Source: Actinomycetospora succinea
Lineage (GTDB): Bacteria > Actinomycetota > Actinomycetes > Mycobacteriales > Pseudonocardiaceae
Length of the DNA: 64,000 nt
Reading direction: 5' to 3'
NCBI RefSeq assembly: GCF_004363095.1
Contig: NZ_SNYO01000002.1
Location: 558,001-622,000, forward strand
This document shows, piece by piece, positions 53,701 through 62,722 of this stretch. The notes under the pieces were generated by a model. It did not search any database, was not told the origin of the DNA, and saw only the letters and a list, made by a program, of their open reading frames with translations. Numbering within the stretch: the first letter of the stretch is position 1; the number at the start of each line of letters is the position of its first letter. The translations under genes and the position numbers were made by a program.

Positions 53701-54285
53701 TCATGCCTGCGCGGTGGCGCCCTCGTCGTGGACCGGGTGGGCACCCTCGCCGAACTCCTCGACGATCTTGGCGCAGAACGCGTCGAGGTCGTTCGGGTTC
53801 CGGCTGGTCACGAGCCCGCGATCGACCACGACCTCCTCGTCGACGGCGGTGCCGCCGGCGTTGCGGATGTCGGTGCGCAGGCTCGGGTACGACGTCAGCG
53901 TGCGGCCGCGCACGAGGTCGGCCTCGACCAGCGTCCACGGCGCGTGGCAGATGGCGCCCACCGGCTTGCCGGCCGCGAAGATCGCCTGCACGAACGCCAC
54001 GACGTCACCGCTCTGGCGCAGCTGGTCGGCGTTGATCGTGCCGCCGGGCAGGATCAGCGCGTCGTAGTCGTCGGCGGAGACGTCGCCGATCGCGGCGTCG
54101 GGCGTGAACGTGTCGCCCTTGTCGATGTCCGAGTTCATCGCCTGGATCGCGTCGGTCGACAGCGACACGAGCGTGGAACGCGCGCCTGCCCGATCGACCG
54201 CCTGGCGGGGCTGCTCGAGCTCCGCCTGCTCGACACCGTTCGTCGCGATGATCGCGATCCGCTGTCCGTTCAGTGCGCCGGCCAT
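53701..54285 (-). CDS. DJ-1/PfpI family protein
   Basis: 194 residues of the type-1 glutamine amidotransferase-like DJ-1/PfpI group. The nucleophile-elbow cysteine is C113 in GAICHAPW, and the conserved Glu-containing VEQAELEQP and LILPGGTINADQLR are present. Relatives act as glyoxalases, stress chaperones or (claimed) deglycases or proteases; the specific role here is unknown. ATG 54285 has GAGGAGGAACCC upstream. Confidence 0.92.
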   Translation of the reverse strand: MAGALNGQRIAIIATNGVEQAELEQPRQAVDRAGARSTLVSLSTDAIQAMNSDIDKGDTFTPDAAIGDVSADDYDALILPGGTINADQLRQSGDVVAFVQAIFAAGKPVGAICHAPWTLVEADLVRGRTLTSYPSLRTDIRNAGGTAVDEEVVVDRGLVTSRNPNDLDAFCAKIVEEFGEGAHPVHDEGATAQA

Positions 54286-54362
54286 GCCGGGTTCCTCCTC
54301 GATGCGTCGGCACCAGTCCGTGTCGCGCATCGGGTTGCCGACGGCCGGGTGACCCGAAACGG

Positions 54363-54833
54363 TCAGCGCCGCCGCAGCACGAGGCCCGGCGCCTCCGGGC
54401 CGGACGCCTCGCGGGCCGCGGCCCAGCCGGCCAGCGCGTCCAGGTCGACGCGGTGCCGCGACGCCGCCTCCGGCGCCTGCGCGGCGGTCTCGGCGCCCCG
54501 GCGCAGCAGCGACGACGCACCGCGCGGGTTGCCGCGCTGCTCGTGGGTCAGGCCGACCGCGAGCTGCGCGAGGCCCTTCCAGAGCAGGCGCTCGTCGTCC
54601 GGCGCCGCCTTCCACGCGCCCTCGAGGACGTCGTGGGCGTCGAAGGGCCGGTCCTCGTCGAGGAACGCCTGTGCGCGCTCGAACACCTCGTCGGCGGAGA
54701 GCTCCTCGTCCTCCTCGTCGGCGCGCTCGACGCCCGTCGCCCCGTAGGGCAACGGGCGTCCGCTCGCGTCGCGGGGCCGCGCGTTGCGGGCGCGGCCCTC
54801 GGGGTCCCGGTCCCGGTCGCGATCTGGGGCCAT
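54363..54833 (-). CDS. DUF309 domain protein
   Basis: 156 residues. The helical DUF309 domain (residues ~48-130) has the conserved FLDEDRPFDAHDVLEGAWKAAPDDERLLWKGLAQLAVGLTHEQRGN. The preceding ~45 residues are charged (DRDRDRDPEGRAR) and likely disordered. Function unknown. It lies 9 nt from the TerC stop, so it may be part of a TerC-DUF309 transcript. Confidence 0.88.
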   Translation of the reverse strand: MAPDRDRDRDPEGRARNARPRDASGRPLPYGATGVERADEEDEELSADEVFERAQAFLDEDRPFDAHDVLEGAWKAAPDDERLLWKGLAQLAVGLTHEQRGNPRGASSLLRRGAETAAQAPEAASRHRVDLDALAGWAAAREASGPEAPGLVLRRR

Positions 54834-54842
54834 GCCCCGACC

Positions 54843-55922
54843 CTAGGACGAGGAGCGGGACTCCTGCTCGCTGCTCTGCGCGTCGCCGCCGGCGTCGTCG
54901 GTCTTCTCCGGCTCCTGCCCGGACTCGACCTGTGCGGGCTCCTCGGACGTCCCCGCGGCCTCGGCCTTCTTCCGGGTGGACCGCAGGCTCGTGACGGTGA
55001 CGACCGCCAGCGTGACCACGATGACCACCAGCGAGAGCCAGGTCGGGATCTCCGGGATGGACGTGGACACGTCCTCGTGCAGGTAGAGCAGGATCAGCTT
55101 GACGCCGATGAAGGCCAGGATGAACGCCAGGCCGTAGGACAGGTGCACGAGGCGGTCGAGCAGGCCCACGAGCAGGAAGTACAGGGCCCGCAGACCCAGC
55201 AGCGCGAACGCGTTGGCCGTGAACACGATGTAGGCGTTCTGCGTGATGCCGAAGATCGCGGGGATCGAGTCGAGCGCGAACACCAGGTCGACCGACAGGA
55301 TCACGGCCACGACGATGAACAGCGGGGTGACGCCCCACTTGCCGTTCACGCGCGCCTGCAGCCTGCCGTCGTCCTTGTAGCCCTCGTGGTCGCCGGCCTC
55401 CTCGTGCACGGTCACGAACCGGCGGACCAGCTTGACCGCGCGATTGTCGTGCATGTCCTTGGGCTCGTCGTTGTGCGACCGGATCAGCGTGTACGCCGTG
55501 TAGATCAGGAACGCGCCGAAGATGACGAAGACGAACGCGAACGCGGAGATCACCGCGGCGCCGATCGCGATGAAGATCGCGCGCATCACCAGGGCGCCGA
55601 TGACGCCCCAGAGCAGCACCTTCTGCTGGTGGCGCTTGGGCACCGCGAACTGGCCCAGGATCACCGCGAAGATGAACAGGTTGTCGACCGAGAGGCTCTT
55701 CTCGACCAGGTACCCGGCGAAGTACTCGGTGCCGGCCTGCGTGCCCATCGTGAACAGCAGGATCCCGCCGAACACCACGGCGACGACGACGTAGATGACC
55801 GACCAGAGGGTGGCCTCGCGGAAACTGACCTCGTGCGGCGACCGCGCGTGCCAGATGTCGACGCCGACGAGCACGATGATGCCGCCGATCGTGGCCGCCC
55901 ATGCCCAGAACGGGACCGTCAC
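54843..55922 (-). CDS. TerC family integral membrane protein
   Basis: 359 residues with about eight or nine transmembrane helices and the TerC hallmark sequences FAGYLVEKSLSVDNLFIFAVILGQF and VILSVDLVFALDSIPAIFGITQNAYIVFTANAFALLGLRALYFLL. The paired acidic residues in those segments bind metal in Alx/TerC exporters. TerC/Alx proteins handle Mn2+ or tellurite-related stress; Mn2+ efflux is the best-supported role. The C-terminal ~45 residues are acidic and disordered. GTG 55922 follows GGAGGAG. A hairpin lies ~60-90 nt upstream. Confidence 0.93.
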   Translation of the reverse strand: MTVPFWAWAATIGGIIVLVGVDIWHARSPHEVSFREATLWSVIYVVVAVVFGGILLFTMGTQAGTEYFAGYLVEKSLSVDNLFIFAVILGQFAVPKRHQQKVLLWGVIGALVMRAIFIAIGAAVISAFAFVFVIFGAFLIYTAYTLIRSHNDEPKDMHDNRAVKLVRRFVTVHEEAGDHEGYKDDGRLQARVNGKWGVTPLFIVVAVILSVDLVFALDSIPAIFGITQNAYIVFTANAFALLGLRALYFLLVGLLDRLVHLSYGLAFILAFIGVKLILLYLHEDVSTSIPEIPTWLSLVVIVVTLAVVTVTSLRSTRKKAEAAGTSEEPAQVESGQEPEKTDDAGGDAQSSEQESRSSS

Positions 55923-55981
55923 GCCTGCTCCTCCACCACTTTGCCGTCGCTTTACCAAGAGCTCGCGGACGGCCAACGTGT

Positions 55982-56012
55982 TCGTCACCGCCGAGGTTCC
56001 CCGCTGTGACGA
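55982..56012 (-). promoter_or_regulatory. stem-loop in the 5' region of the terC gene
   Basis: Seven-bp arms TCGTCAC / GTGACGA with additional internal G-C pairing sit 60-90 nt upstream of the terC start on the minus strand. The element may be part of the leader RNA or an operator. It does not match the yybP-ykoY manganese riboswitch consensus that I can recall. Confidence 0.35.
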
Positions 56013-56175
56013 TACCGACGCCTGACTGCTTCGTTCCCTGATGTCGCTTTCTCTCAGGTCGTCACCCGTCCGAGCGGTGCCGACCCGCCCTCTGAGTGTC
56101 GTGGTCCGGCCCCGGCGCCGCCGCGTCCAGTGTCGTCGCCGACCGCCGGACCGTCCGGGGTGACGGGAGGCGCGG

Positions 56176-57389
56176 GTGGGTTCGCGGTGGTTCGCGCTGG
56201 CCCTCGCCGTCGTGGCCGGACTGACGCTGGGCGCCGGGCCGCCGCCTCCGCCTCCCCCGACGGGCGGGTACTGGACGAGCTCCTCGTCCCCCGCGGCGCC
56301 GCCGCCGACCTGCCGGGCACGACCTACCGCGAGTTCACGACGACGCTGTCCGACCCGCGCGGCGGTCCCCTGCGCGGTGACGTCGTCGAGGTCGACCTCA
56401 CCTCCCCGGCCGTGCGCGTCGACCTGCTGACCCCGCCGGTCGTGCCCGCCGTCGCGACGGTGCCCGAGCTGGCCGGGCGGGCCGGGGCGATCGCGGCGGT
56501 CAACGGCGGGTTCTTCGACGAGGGCGGGACCGGGGCGCCGGTCGGGGCCGAGATCGTCGACGGGGCGGCGCGGACGTCCGGGGTGCCGGTGGGCCGCCGC
56601 CCGTCGCCGCCGGCGCCGCCCGGCCAGGGACCGGACACGGTCGTGGGCCTCGACGGGGAGGGGCGGGCGCACCTGGCGCGGGTGGCGTTCCGGGGGTCGG
56701 TGGTGGCGCGTGACCGGACGGTGCCGCTCGCGGGCCTCGACGGCTACGCGGTGCCCGTGGACGGCGTCGGGGTGTTCGACCCGGCGTGGGGCGACGCGCC
56801 GCGGGGTCCGACGACGTGCGGGTCCGACACCGACCCCGACGCCCCGTGCAGCGCGGACACGCTCGAGGTGCGGGTGGCGCGCGGGGAGGTCGTCGCCGTG
56901 GGGCCGCCGGGCGCGGGGCGGCTGCCGGACGGGACGGTGGCGCTGGTCGGCCGGGATCGGGGCGCGGCGTCGTTGCGGGGGCTGACGGTCGGCATGTCCG
57001 TGCGCCTGTCGTACGGGCTCGGCGCGGTGGGGTCCCCGCCGCTGCGCGTGGCGCTCGGCGCGCTGCCGCTGGCCCGGGGCGGTGACGTCCTGCCCGGCCT
57101 GCAGGACACCGAGCGCGCACCGCGCACCGCGGTAGGAATGTCGAGCGACGGCTCGCGGCTGTGGCTGGTCACGGTCGACGGGCGGCAGGACGCGAGCATC
57201 GGCGTCACGCTGGCCGAGCTGGCCCGCCTGCTGACCGACCTCGGCGCGCCCGTCGCCGCGTCCCTCGACGGCGGCGGCTCGACGACCATGGTCCGGCGCG
57301 GGCGTGACGAGGGCCTCACGATCGTCAACGACCCCGCCGCCGACCCCTTGCGCGCCGTGACCGACTCCCTCGCCGTCCTCCCCCGCTGA
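56176..57389 (+). CDS. secreted phosphodiester glycosidase (NAGPA-like) family protein with apparent frameshift
   Basis: The family domain is intact from ~56260 to 57389 (PDGRVLDELLVPRG ... AAVNGGFFDEGGTGAPVG ... VASLDGGGSTTMVRRG ... VNDPAADPLRAVTDSLAVLPR). It includes the NGGFF and LDGGGSTTM active-site motifs of phosphodiester glycosidases. The only sensible N-terminus, a signal peptide starting at GTG 56176 (GSRWFALALAVVAGLTLGAG plus a Pro run), lies in the +1 frame. The two join across a C5 run at 56254-56258, where one base appears missing. Either the sequence has an error or the gene is phase-variable or inactivated. An in-frame GTG at 56130 exists but encodes a basic non-signal leader. 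Confidence 0.8.
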
Positions 57390-57723
57390 CCTGCAAGCCT
57401 GGCGGCCACGCCCGCGTTCAACGTCAGGAAAGCCCCCAGCTCGCCGGCTGTCGTTCTGCGCGCCGTCACGCCGCGTCGCGGCCAGCCCGGACGAATCGTC
57501 TCCGCCCGCGGGAACACACGGCGCCGTCATGGGGTTCAATGGGGCGTCCGGACCGGGCGCCATGTGCCCCCGGGTCTCATTAATAAGAGCCGCCAGGGAC
57601 GATCGTTCGGCTGAAGCCCTGGTGTGCCACGCGCCGCGAGGCGGCTCATCGCCCGGTTCGGACACCTGACGCACAACGGCCCCGCACCCGATGGGTGCGG
57701 GGCCGTTCGTCGTCCGGGGTGGC
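57390..57723. other. intergenic region with terminator
   Basis: 334 nt between the convergent glycosidase and DUF4190 genes. It contains an A/T-rich patch CATTAATAAGAG near 57578 and a strong hairpin at 57675-57707. No protein-coding gene or RNA gene is recognised. Confidence 0.6.
57675..57707. terminator. strong terminator hairpin after the DUF4190 gene
   Basis: Perfect 15-bp stem, AACGGCCCCGCACCC paired across a GAT loop, located 16 nt after the stop of the leftward DUF4190 gene. There is a T after the stem on the plus strand but no long U-tract. It can serve both convergent genes. Confidence 0.8.
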
Positions 57724-58284
57724 TCAGCCGCCCTCGCCCTCGGGCTGGGTGCCGGGGAGCTGCTGGTTGAACTGCTGCCCGCACTGCTCGACGGCCTGCT
57801 GCACGGCCGCGGGGTTGGGCTGGTTGGAGGCCTGGGAGAGGCAGTCCTGGAACTGCTGGACCGACGCCCCGCCGCCGAAGTTGAGGAAGGCGACCCCGGC
57901 GACGAACACCAGGATGCTCAGGATGATGTTGAGGATCAGGGTGATGATGCCGAGCACGAGGCCCGTCGTCGCCATGCCCTTGTTGTTCGCCTCGAGCCGC
58001 TTCGCACGACCCCGGCCGACGACGCCGAGGATGATCGCGACGATGCCCAGCAGGCCGCCGACGACCGGCAGCCACCAGCACGTCAGCAGCGCCAGGATGC
58101 CGAAGATCAGCGCGGCGACGCCCATGCCGTTGCGCGGCTTCGTCGGGACCGACGGCTGACCCCAGCCCGGCGTCTGGCCGCCCGGCCCTGCGTAGCTCGG
58201 CTCGCCGTACGGCTGCTGCCCGTAGCCACCCTGTTGCCCGTAGCCCTGCTGGCCCTGGCCGTACCCGTCGCCCGGAGTGCTCAC
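57724..58284 (-). CDS. DUF4190 domain membrane protein with Gln/Gly/Tyr-rich N-terminus
   Basis: 186 residues from GTG 58284 (GAGGA upstream). Residues 1-55 form a Gly/Tyr/Gln-rich repetitive region (YGQQGGYGQQ type). Two transmembrane helices (about 62-90 and 105-130) follow with the DUF4190 pattern GMGVAALIFGILALLTCWWLPVVGGLLGIVAIILG ... KGMATTGLVLGIITLILNIILSI. The C-terminal external part contains two cysteines (QDCLSQ, VEQCGQQ) that may form a disulfide. Function unknown. Confidence 0.85.
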   Translation of the reverse strand: MSTPGDGYGQGQQGYGQQGGYGQQPYGEPSYAGPGGQTPGWGQPSVPTKPRNGMGVAALIFGILALLTCWWLPVVGGLLGIVAIILGVVGRGRAKRLEANNKGMATTGLVLGIITLILNIILSILVFVAGVAFLNFGGGASVQQFQDCLSQASNQPNPAAVQQAVEQCGQQFNQQLPGTQPEGEGG

Positions 58285-58475
58285 ATCGACGTCCTCTCGC
58301 CCTGAATTCGGCCCGACCCGCGCCGGGGCGGCCATCGTGCCACCGGTACCCGTTCCCGTCGGAGTCCACCGAAGCGGGCGAATCGAGCGGGTGGATTTCC
58401 TGACGTCCAGTGCGAGCGTGGCCGCCAGGCTGATCCACCCCGCCGGCGTGTCGCGCGAGCGAGCATGTGGCGATC

Positions 58476-58507
58476 CTGGCGTCAGACGCCAGCGATGCCG
58501 CATCGCT
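58476..58507. terminator. twin hairpins after the fadE5-like gene
   Basis: CTGGCGT / ACGCCAG (58476-58492, 3-nt loop) and AGCGATG / CATCGCT (58491-58507, CCG loop) are adjacent 7-bp stems. They lie 34-65 nt beyond the stop of the leftward acyl-CoA dehydrogenase gene. Likely transcription end. Confidence 0.55.
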
Positions 58508-58540
58508 CGCACCGCGAGGTGCGGTCCGCTCGTACTCGGG

Positions 58541-60541
58541 TCAGGCCAGGGACGCGGCGTGGGCGCGGGCCTCGTCCTGGCGGCGCTGCTCGGCGCCGGT
58601 CGCGATCGGCGCCCCGATCCACGCTTCCGGGATCCCGAACGCATCGACGAGCGCGCGGGCGTGCGGACGCAGTTCGAGGCACAGCCGGTTGACCTCGGCC
58701 GTGATCGCCTTGGACCGCGTCGCCGAGATCCGCCCGTGCTCGAGGAACCAGCCCTTGTCCTCCTCGATCAGCGACAGGGCGTAGAGGTCGCAGACCTTTC
58801 CCAGCAGAGCCCGCGCCGACGGGTCGGTGCACGCGTCGATCGCGCGCACGAACGCGTCGAGCACCAGGCCGTCGAGGTGGGACCGCGCGGCGCGCAGGAG
58901 GTGGTCCTGGGCGCCGTTGAAGATCGCGAACTGGCGCTCGGGGCTGATCCCCTTGTCGCGGGCCGGGCGCAGGCGGCGCACGAGCCCGTCGAGCGTGTGC
59001 TCCTCGCGGTCGTCGAGGAGCTTGACCTGCCACGACCGGTCGCGCACGTCCTCCTCGTCGCGCCCGGGGGCCACGGCGCGCAGGCGCTCGGCGAGCTGGC
59101 GCAGGGAGGTGCGCTCGGCGACGGTGTCGAGCACCTGGTCGGCGACGAAGCGCACGGTGCCCAGGGTGTCGAGGTGGCCGAAGTCGTCGGCGTAGCCCGA
59201 GATCAGTCCCTTGGCGACGAGCTGGAGCAGGACCGTGTTGTCGCCCTCGAAGGTCGTGAACACGTCGGTGTCGGCGCGCAGCTGACCCAGCCGGTTCTCC
59301 GAGAGGTAGCCCTGCCCGCCGCACGCCTCGCGGCAGGCCTGGATGGTCGCGGTGGCGTGCCAGGTCGTGAGCGCCTTGGTGCCCGCCGCCCGCGACTCGA
59401 GCTCGCGCTGGCGCTTCTCGTCGACGTCGCCGCCGGCCTCGCGGGTGGTCTGGACGTCGTGGAGCATCTCGACGAGCTCGTTCTGCGCGAACCGCATCGC
59501 GTAGGTGCGCGCGAGCCCGGGCAGCAGTTTGCGCTGGTGGGCGAGGTAGTCGAGGACCGTGATCTCCTCGTCGCTGCCCGGCGCCGCGAACTGCCGGCGC
59601 GCCTCGCCGTACCGCACGGCGATCGTCTGGGCCAGCGCCGCCGCCCCGACCGCGCTGCCCGACACGCTGACCCGCCCGCGCACGAGCGCGCCCAGCATCG
59701 TGAAGAAGCGCCGGTTCTCGCTCTCGATCGAGCTCGAGTACGTCCCGTCCTCGGCGACCGTGCCGTAGCGGTCGAGCAGGTTCTCGCGCGGGACGCGGAC
59801 GCCGTGGAACGACAGGCGCCCGTTGTCGACGCCGTTGAGGCCCTCCTTGTGGCCGTCGTCGACGATCTCGACGCCCGGCAGCACCTCGCCGTCGTCGGAG
59901 CGCACCGGCACCAGCACCGCGTGCACCCCGTGGCGTTCGCCGCCGCTGTAGAGCTGCACGAACACCGCCGCCATCCGCGCGTCGCGGGCGGCGCCGCCGA
60001 TGTAGTCCTTGCGGGCCGACTCGGTCGGGGTGTCGATGACGAGCTCGCCGGTGGCGGCGTCGTAGGTGGCCGTGGTGTGCACCGACTGCACGTCCGAGCC
60101 GTGGCCGGTCTCGGTCATCGCGAAGCAGCCGGGCAGCGACAGGTCCATGACCCCGGGCAGGTAGCGGGCGTGCTGCTCGGCGTTGCCCAGCGCCTGGATC
60201 GCGCCGCCGAACAGGCCCCACTGGACCCCGCTCTTCACCTGCAGCGACAGGTCGGCGTAGGCCAGCATCTCGAACGAGACCACCGACCCGCCGATGTCAC
60301 CGCGTCCGCCGACGGCCACCGGGAAGCCGTGCACGGCGTGGCCCTCGTCGGCGAGGCGCACGAGCATCTCGCCGACCGCGGCGCGGTAGGACTCGACGCC
60401 GGTGTCGGGGTCGACGCGCAGGTGCGCGAAGTCGTCGCGGGCGCGGACCTCGTCACGCAGCGCGTGCCAGCGGCCGTCGAGGGCCAGCTGGACGGCGGCG
60501 ACGGTGGCCGGCGTGACGTCGGTGGACGATGGGGTGCTCAC
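58541..60541 (-). CDS. acyl-CoA dehydrogenase/oxidase-like protein (FadE5-like)
   Basis: 666 residues, much longer than the ~380-410 of ordinary acyl-CoA dehydrogenases and close to acyl-CoA oxidases and mycobacterial FadE5 (~611). The flavin motif CFAMTETGHGSDVQSV (139-154) and catalytic glutamate E432 in TTFEGDN are present. The extra ~190 C-terminal residues form a second helical domain. It likely oxidises medium/long-chain acyl-CoA. GTG 60541 is 42 nt after the stop of a TetR gene. fadA2- and fabG4-like genes lie just to the right, and the same trio are neighbours in M. tuberculosis although differently oriented. Confidence 0.92.
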   Translation of the reverse strand: MSTPSSTDVTPATVAAVQLALDGRWHALRDEVRARDDFAHLRVDPDTGVESYRAAVGEMLVRLADEGHAVHGFPVAVGGRGDIGGSVVSFEMLAYADLSLQVKSGVQWGLFGGAIQALGNAEQHARYLPGVMDLSLPGCFAMTETGHGSDVQSVHTTATYDAATGELVIDTPTESARKDYIGGAARDARMAAVFVQLYSGGERHGVHAVLVPVRSDDGEVLPGVEIVDDGHKEGLNGVDNGRLSFHGVRVPRENLLDRYGTVAEDGTYSSSIESENRRFFTMLGALVRGRVSVSGSAVGAAALAQTIAVRYGEARRQFAAPGSDEEITVLDYLAHQRKLLPGLARTYAMRFAQNELVEMLHDVQTTREAGGDVDEKRQRELESRAAGTKALTTWHATATIQACREACGGQGYLSENRLGQLRADTDVFTTFEGDNTVLLQLVAKGLISGYADDFGHLDTLGTVRFVADQVLDTVAERTSLRQLAERLRAVAPGRDEEDVRDRSWQVKLLDDREEHTLDGLVRRLRPARDKGISPERQFAIFNGAQDHLLRAARSHLDGLVLDAFVRAIDACTDPSARALLGKVCDLYALSLIEEDKGWFLEHGRISATRSKAITAEVNRLCLELRPHARALVDAFGIPEAWIGAPIATGAEQRRQDEARAHAASLA

Positions 60542-60583
60542 GAGAGTCCTCCGGATGGCGGTACGTGATCACCGAGTGCCCCG

Positions 60584-61288
60584 TCAGGAGGCCGATGACG
60601 CGGCCGAAGGTGTGACGGTGCGCGAGAGACCCGACCAGGCGAGGTCCGCGAGCTGGCCCGCGAGGGTCTCGCGCTCGAGGTCGGGACGGGCGGCGAGCCA
60701 CTGGTCGCCCGCGGCACGGACCATGCCGACGAGGGCGTGGCCCCAGGTCTGGGCCGGCGTGGCGTCGCGGTTCTGGCGGCGCAGCTCGGTGGAGATGATC
60801 TCCGCGATGTGGTCGCCGATGACCGTGCAGAGATCGCTGACAGGGTCTTCGCCCTCGGGGCGGTCGAGCTTCGGGGGGCGCATGACGTAGCGGTAGACCT
60901 CGGGGTCGGCCTCGATGAGCCCGAGATAGGCGTCGATGCCGGACACCAGCGTCTGGCGGGGGTTCTCGGTGGCGTCGCGCATGGCGGTCTGGAGCTGGCC
61001 GACGAGCACGGCCGCCACCCAGTCGCAGACGGCGAGGTAGAGGTCGTTCTTGTCGGCGAAGTGCCGATACACGACGGTCTTGCTGGTGCGGGCCTGCGCG
61101 GCGACCTGGCTCATGCCGACCTCGGCCCCGTGCGCGCGGATGGCCACGATCGTGGCGGCGGTGAGCTCCTGGCGCCGGGCCCGGCGATGCTCGTCCCAGC
61201 GGCTGGACCGACGGTCGCGCCGCGGACGTGACGCGTCGCGCTCACTGTCACGCCCGCTCTCGGGGTGATGCGTGGAACGACGGCTCAC
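60584..61288 (-). CDS. TetR family transcriptional regulator
   Basis: 234 residues. A basic N-terminal extension (~1-40) is followed by a TetR helix-turn-helix (AEVGMSQVAAQARTSKTVVYRHFADKNDLYLAV) and a ligand-binding domain with the EADPEVYRYVMRPP segment seen in actinobacterial fatty-acid regulators. GTG 61288 is divergent from the thiolase gene, and the fadE5-like gene follows downstream on the same strand. It likely controls both directions in response to an acyl-CoA. Confidence 0.92.
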   Translation of the reverse strand: MSRRSTHHPESGRDSERDASRPRRDRRSSRWDEHRRARRQELTAATIVAIRAHGAEVGMSQVAAQARTSKTVVYRHFADKNDLYLAVCDWVAAVLVGQLQTAMRDATENPRQTLVSGIDAYLGLIEADPEVYRYVMRPPKLDRPEGEDPVSDLCTVIGDHIAEIISTELRRQNRDATPAQTWGHALVGMVRAAGDQWLAARPDLERETLAGQLADLAWSGLSRTVTPSAASSAS

Positions 61289-61320
61289 GTTACCGACGGT
61301 ACCTGATACTTTCGGGTAAC
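61289..61320. promoter_or_regulatory. TetR operator-like inverted repeat in the divergent promoter
   Basis: GTTACC (61289-61294) and GGTAAC (61315-61320) are inverted repeats 20 nt apart around an A/T-richer centre that includes GATACT, a possible -10. It abuts the tetR start codon and lies ~80 nt before the thiolase start, fitting joint repression. Binding is inferred. Confidence 0.5.
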
Positions 61321-61400
61321 TACGGCCGCACGGCGAGCGTCACGCCGCCGTGACCGCGCCGCACCCCTGCGAACAGCTCCGGATACCTCCGGGAGGAATC

Positions 61401-62717
61401 GTGCCCTCCGCACCATCGTCCCCGCGCCGCGCCGCCATCGTCGGCGCCAACCGCATCCCCTTCGCCCGCTCGAACGGCGCGTACGCCCGGGCCTCGAACC
61501 AGGACATGCTCACCGCCGCGCTCGACGGTCTCGTCGCGCGGTTCGGGCTGGCCGGCGAGCGCCTCGGCGAGGTCGCGTCCGGCGCGGTGCTCAAGCACAG
61601 CCGCGACTTCAACCTCACCCGCGAGGCCGTCCTCGGCAGCCGCCTCTCGGCCGCGACACCGACCTACGACCTGCAGCAGGCCTGCGGCACCAGCCTGCAG
61701 ACGACGCTCCAGGTCGCCAACAAGATCGCCCTCGGGCAGATCGAGAGCGGCGTCGCCTCGGGGGTCGACACCACCAGCGACGCGCCGATCGAGGTCAACG
61801 ACGACCTGCGCCGCGTGCTGCTCGCCGCCAACCGGGCGAAGTCCACCGCGGGCGTCGTCAAGGCCCTCGCGGGGCTGCGACCCGGGCAGATCGTCCCCGA
61901 GATCCCGGCCAACAAGGAGCCGCGCACCGGCATGTCGATGGGCGAGCACGCCGCCCAGACCGCCGCCGCGTGGGGCATCAGCCGCACCGCGCAGGACGAG
62001 ATCACGGTCGCGAGCCACCAGCACCTGGCCGCCGCCTACGACCGCGGGTTCTTCGACGACCTGCTGACGCCCTACCTGGGGCTCACCAAGGACAACAACC
62101 TGCGCGCCGACTCGACCCTCGAGGGCCTGGCGAAGCTCAAGCCGGTGTTCAGGCCGGCCGGCTACCCCGACACCGAGGCCACGATGACGGCGGCCAACTC
62201 CACGCCGCTCACCGACGGCGCCGCGACGGTCCTGCTCGCCAGCGACGAATGGGCCGCCGAGCGCAACCTGCCCGTGCTCGCCCACTTCGTCGACGCCGAG
62301 ACCGCCGCCGTCGACTACGTCCACGGCGACGAGGGCCTGCTCATGGCCCCCACCTACGCCGTGCCGCGCCTGCTCGAGCGGAACGGGCTCACGCTGCAGG
62401 ACTTCGACTTCTACGAGTTCCACGAGGCCTTTGCCTCGACGATCCTCGCCACGTTCGCGGCGTGGGAGGACCCGATCTTCTGCAAGGAGCGCCTCGGACT
62501 CGACGGGCCGCTGGGCACGTTCGACAAGACCAAGCTCAACGTCGCGGGGTCGTCGCTGGCCACGGGCCACCCGTTCGCCGCCACCGGCGCCCGCATCGTC
62601 CCGACCCTGGCGAAGCTGCTGCACGAGAAGAGCCAAAGAGATGGCACAGCCGGCCGGGGCCTGATCTCGATCTGCGCCGCCGGTGGTCAGGGCGTCGTCG
62701 CCATCCTGGAGGCCTGA
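61401..62717 (+). CDS. acetyl-CoA C-acyltransferase (FadA2-like thiolase)
   Basis: 438-residue thiolase. Cys95 in LQQACGTSLQTT, the His of ATGHPFAATGARI and C425 in ICAAGGQGVVAI complete the catalytic set. The N-terminal style AAIVGANRIPFARSNGAYARASNQDML and the longer loop region fit the trifunctional-enzyme-beta/FadA2 (FadI-like) group. GTG 61401 has GGGAGGA upstream. The next gene (fabG4-like) begins 5 nt after its stop, with its ribosome site inside the last codons. Confidence 0.94.
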   Translation: MPSAPSSPRRAAIVGANRIPFARSNGAYARASNQDMLTAALDGLVARFGLAGERLGEVASGAVLKHSRDFNLTREAVLGSRLSAATPTYDLQQACGTSLQTTLQVANKIALGQIESGVASGVDTTSDAPIEVNDDLRRVLLAANRAKSTAGVVKALAGLRPGQIVPEIPANKEPRTGMSMGEHAAQTAAAWGISRTAQDEITVASHQHLAAAYDRGFFDDLLTPYLGLTKDNNLRADSTLEGLAKLKPVFRPAGYPDTEATMTAANSTPLTDGAATVLLASDEWAAERNLPVLAHFVDAETAAVDYVHGDEGLLMAPTYAVPRLLERNGLTLQDFDFYEFHEAFASTILATFAAWEDPIFCKERLGLDGPLGTFDKTKLNVAGSSLATGHPFAATGARIVPTLAKLLHEKSQRDGTAGRGLISICAAGGQGVVAILEA

Positions 62718-62722
62718 GAGAC

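Noticed and set aside
55923..56060. yybP-ykoY manganese riboswitch upstream of terC
   Set aside because: The conserved junction sequences I know for that class are not recognisable. Only a simple stem-loop is seen.
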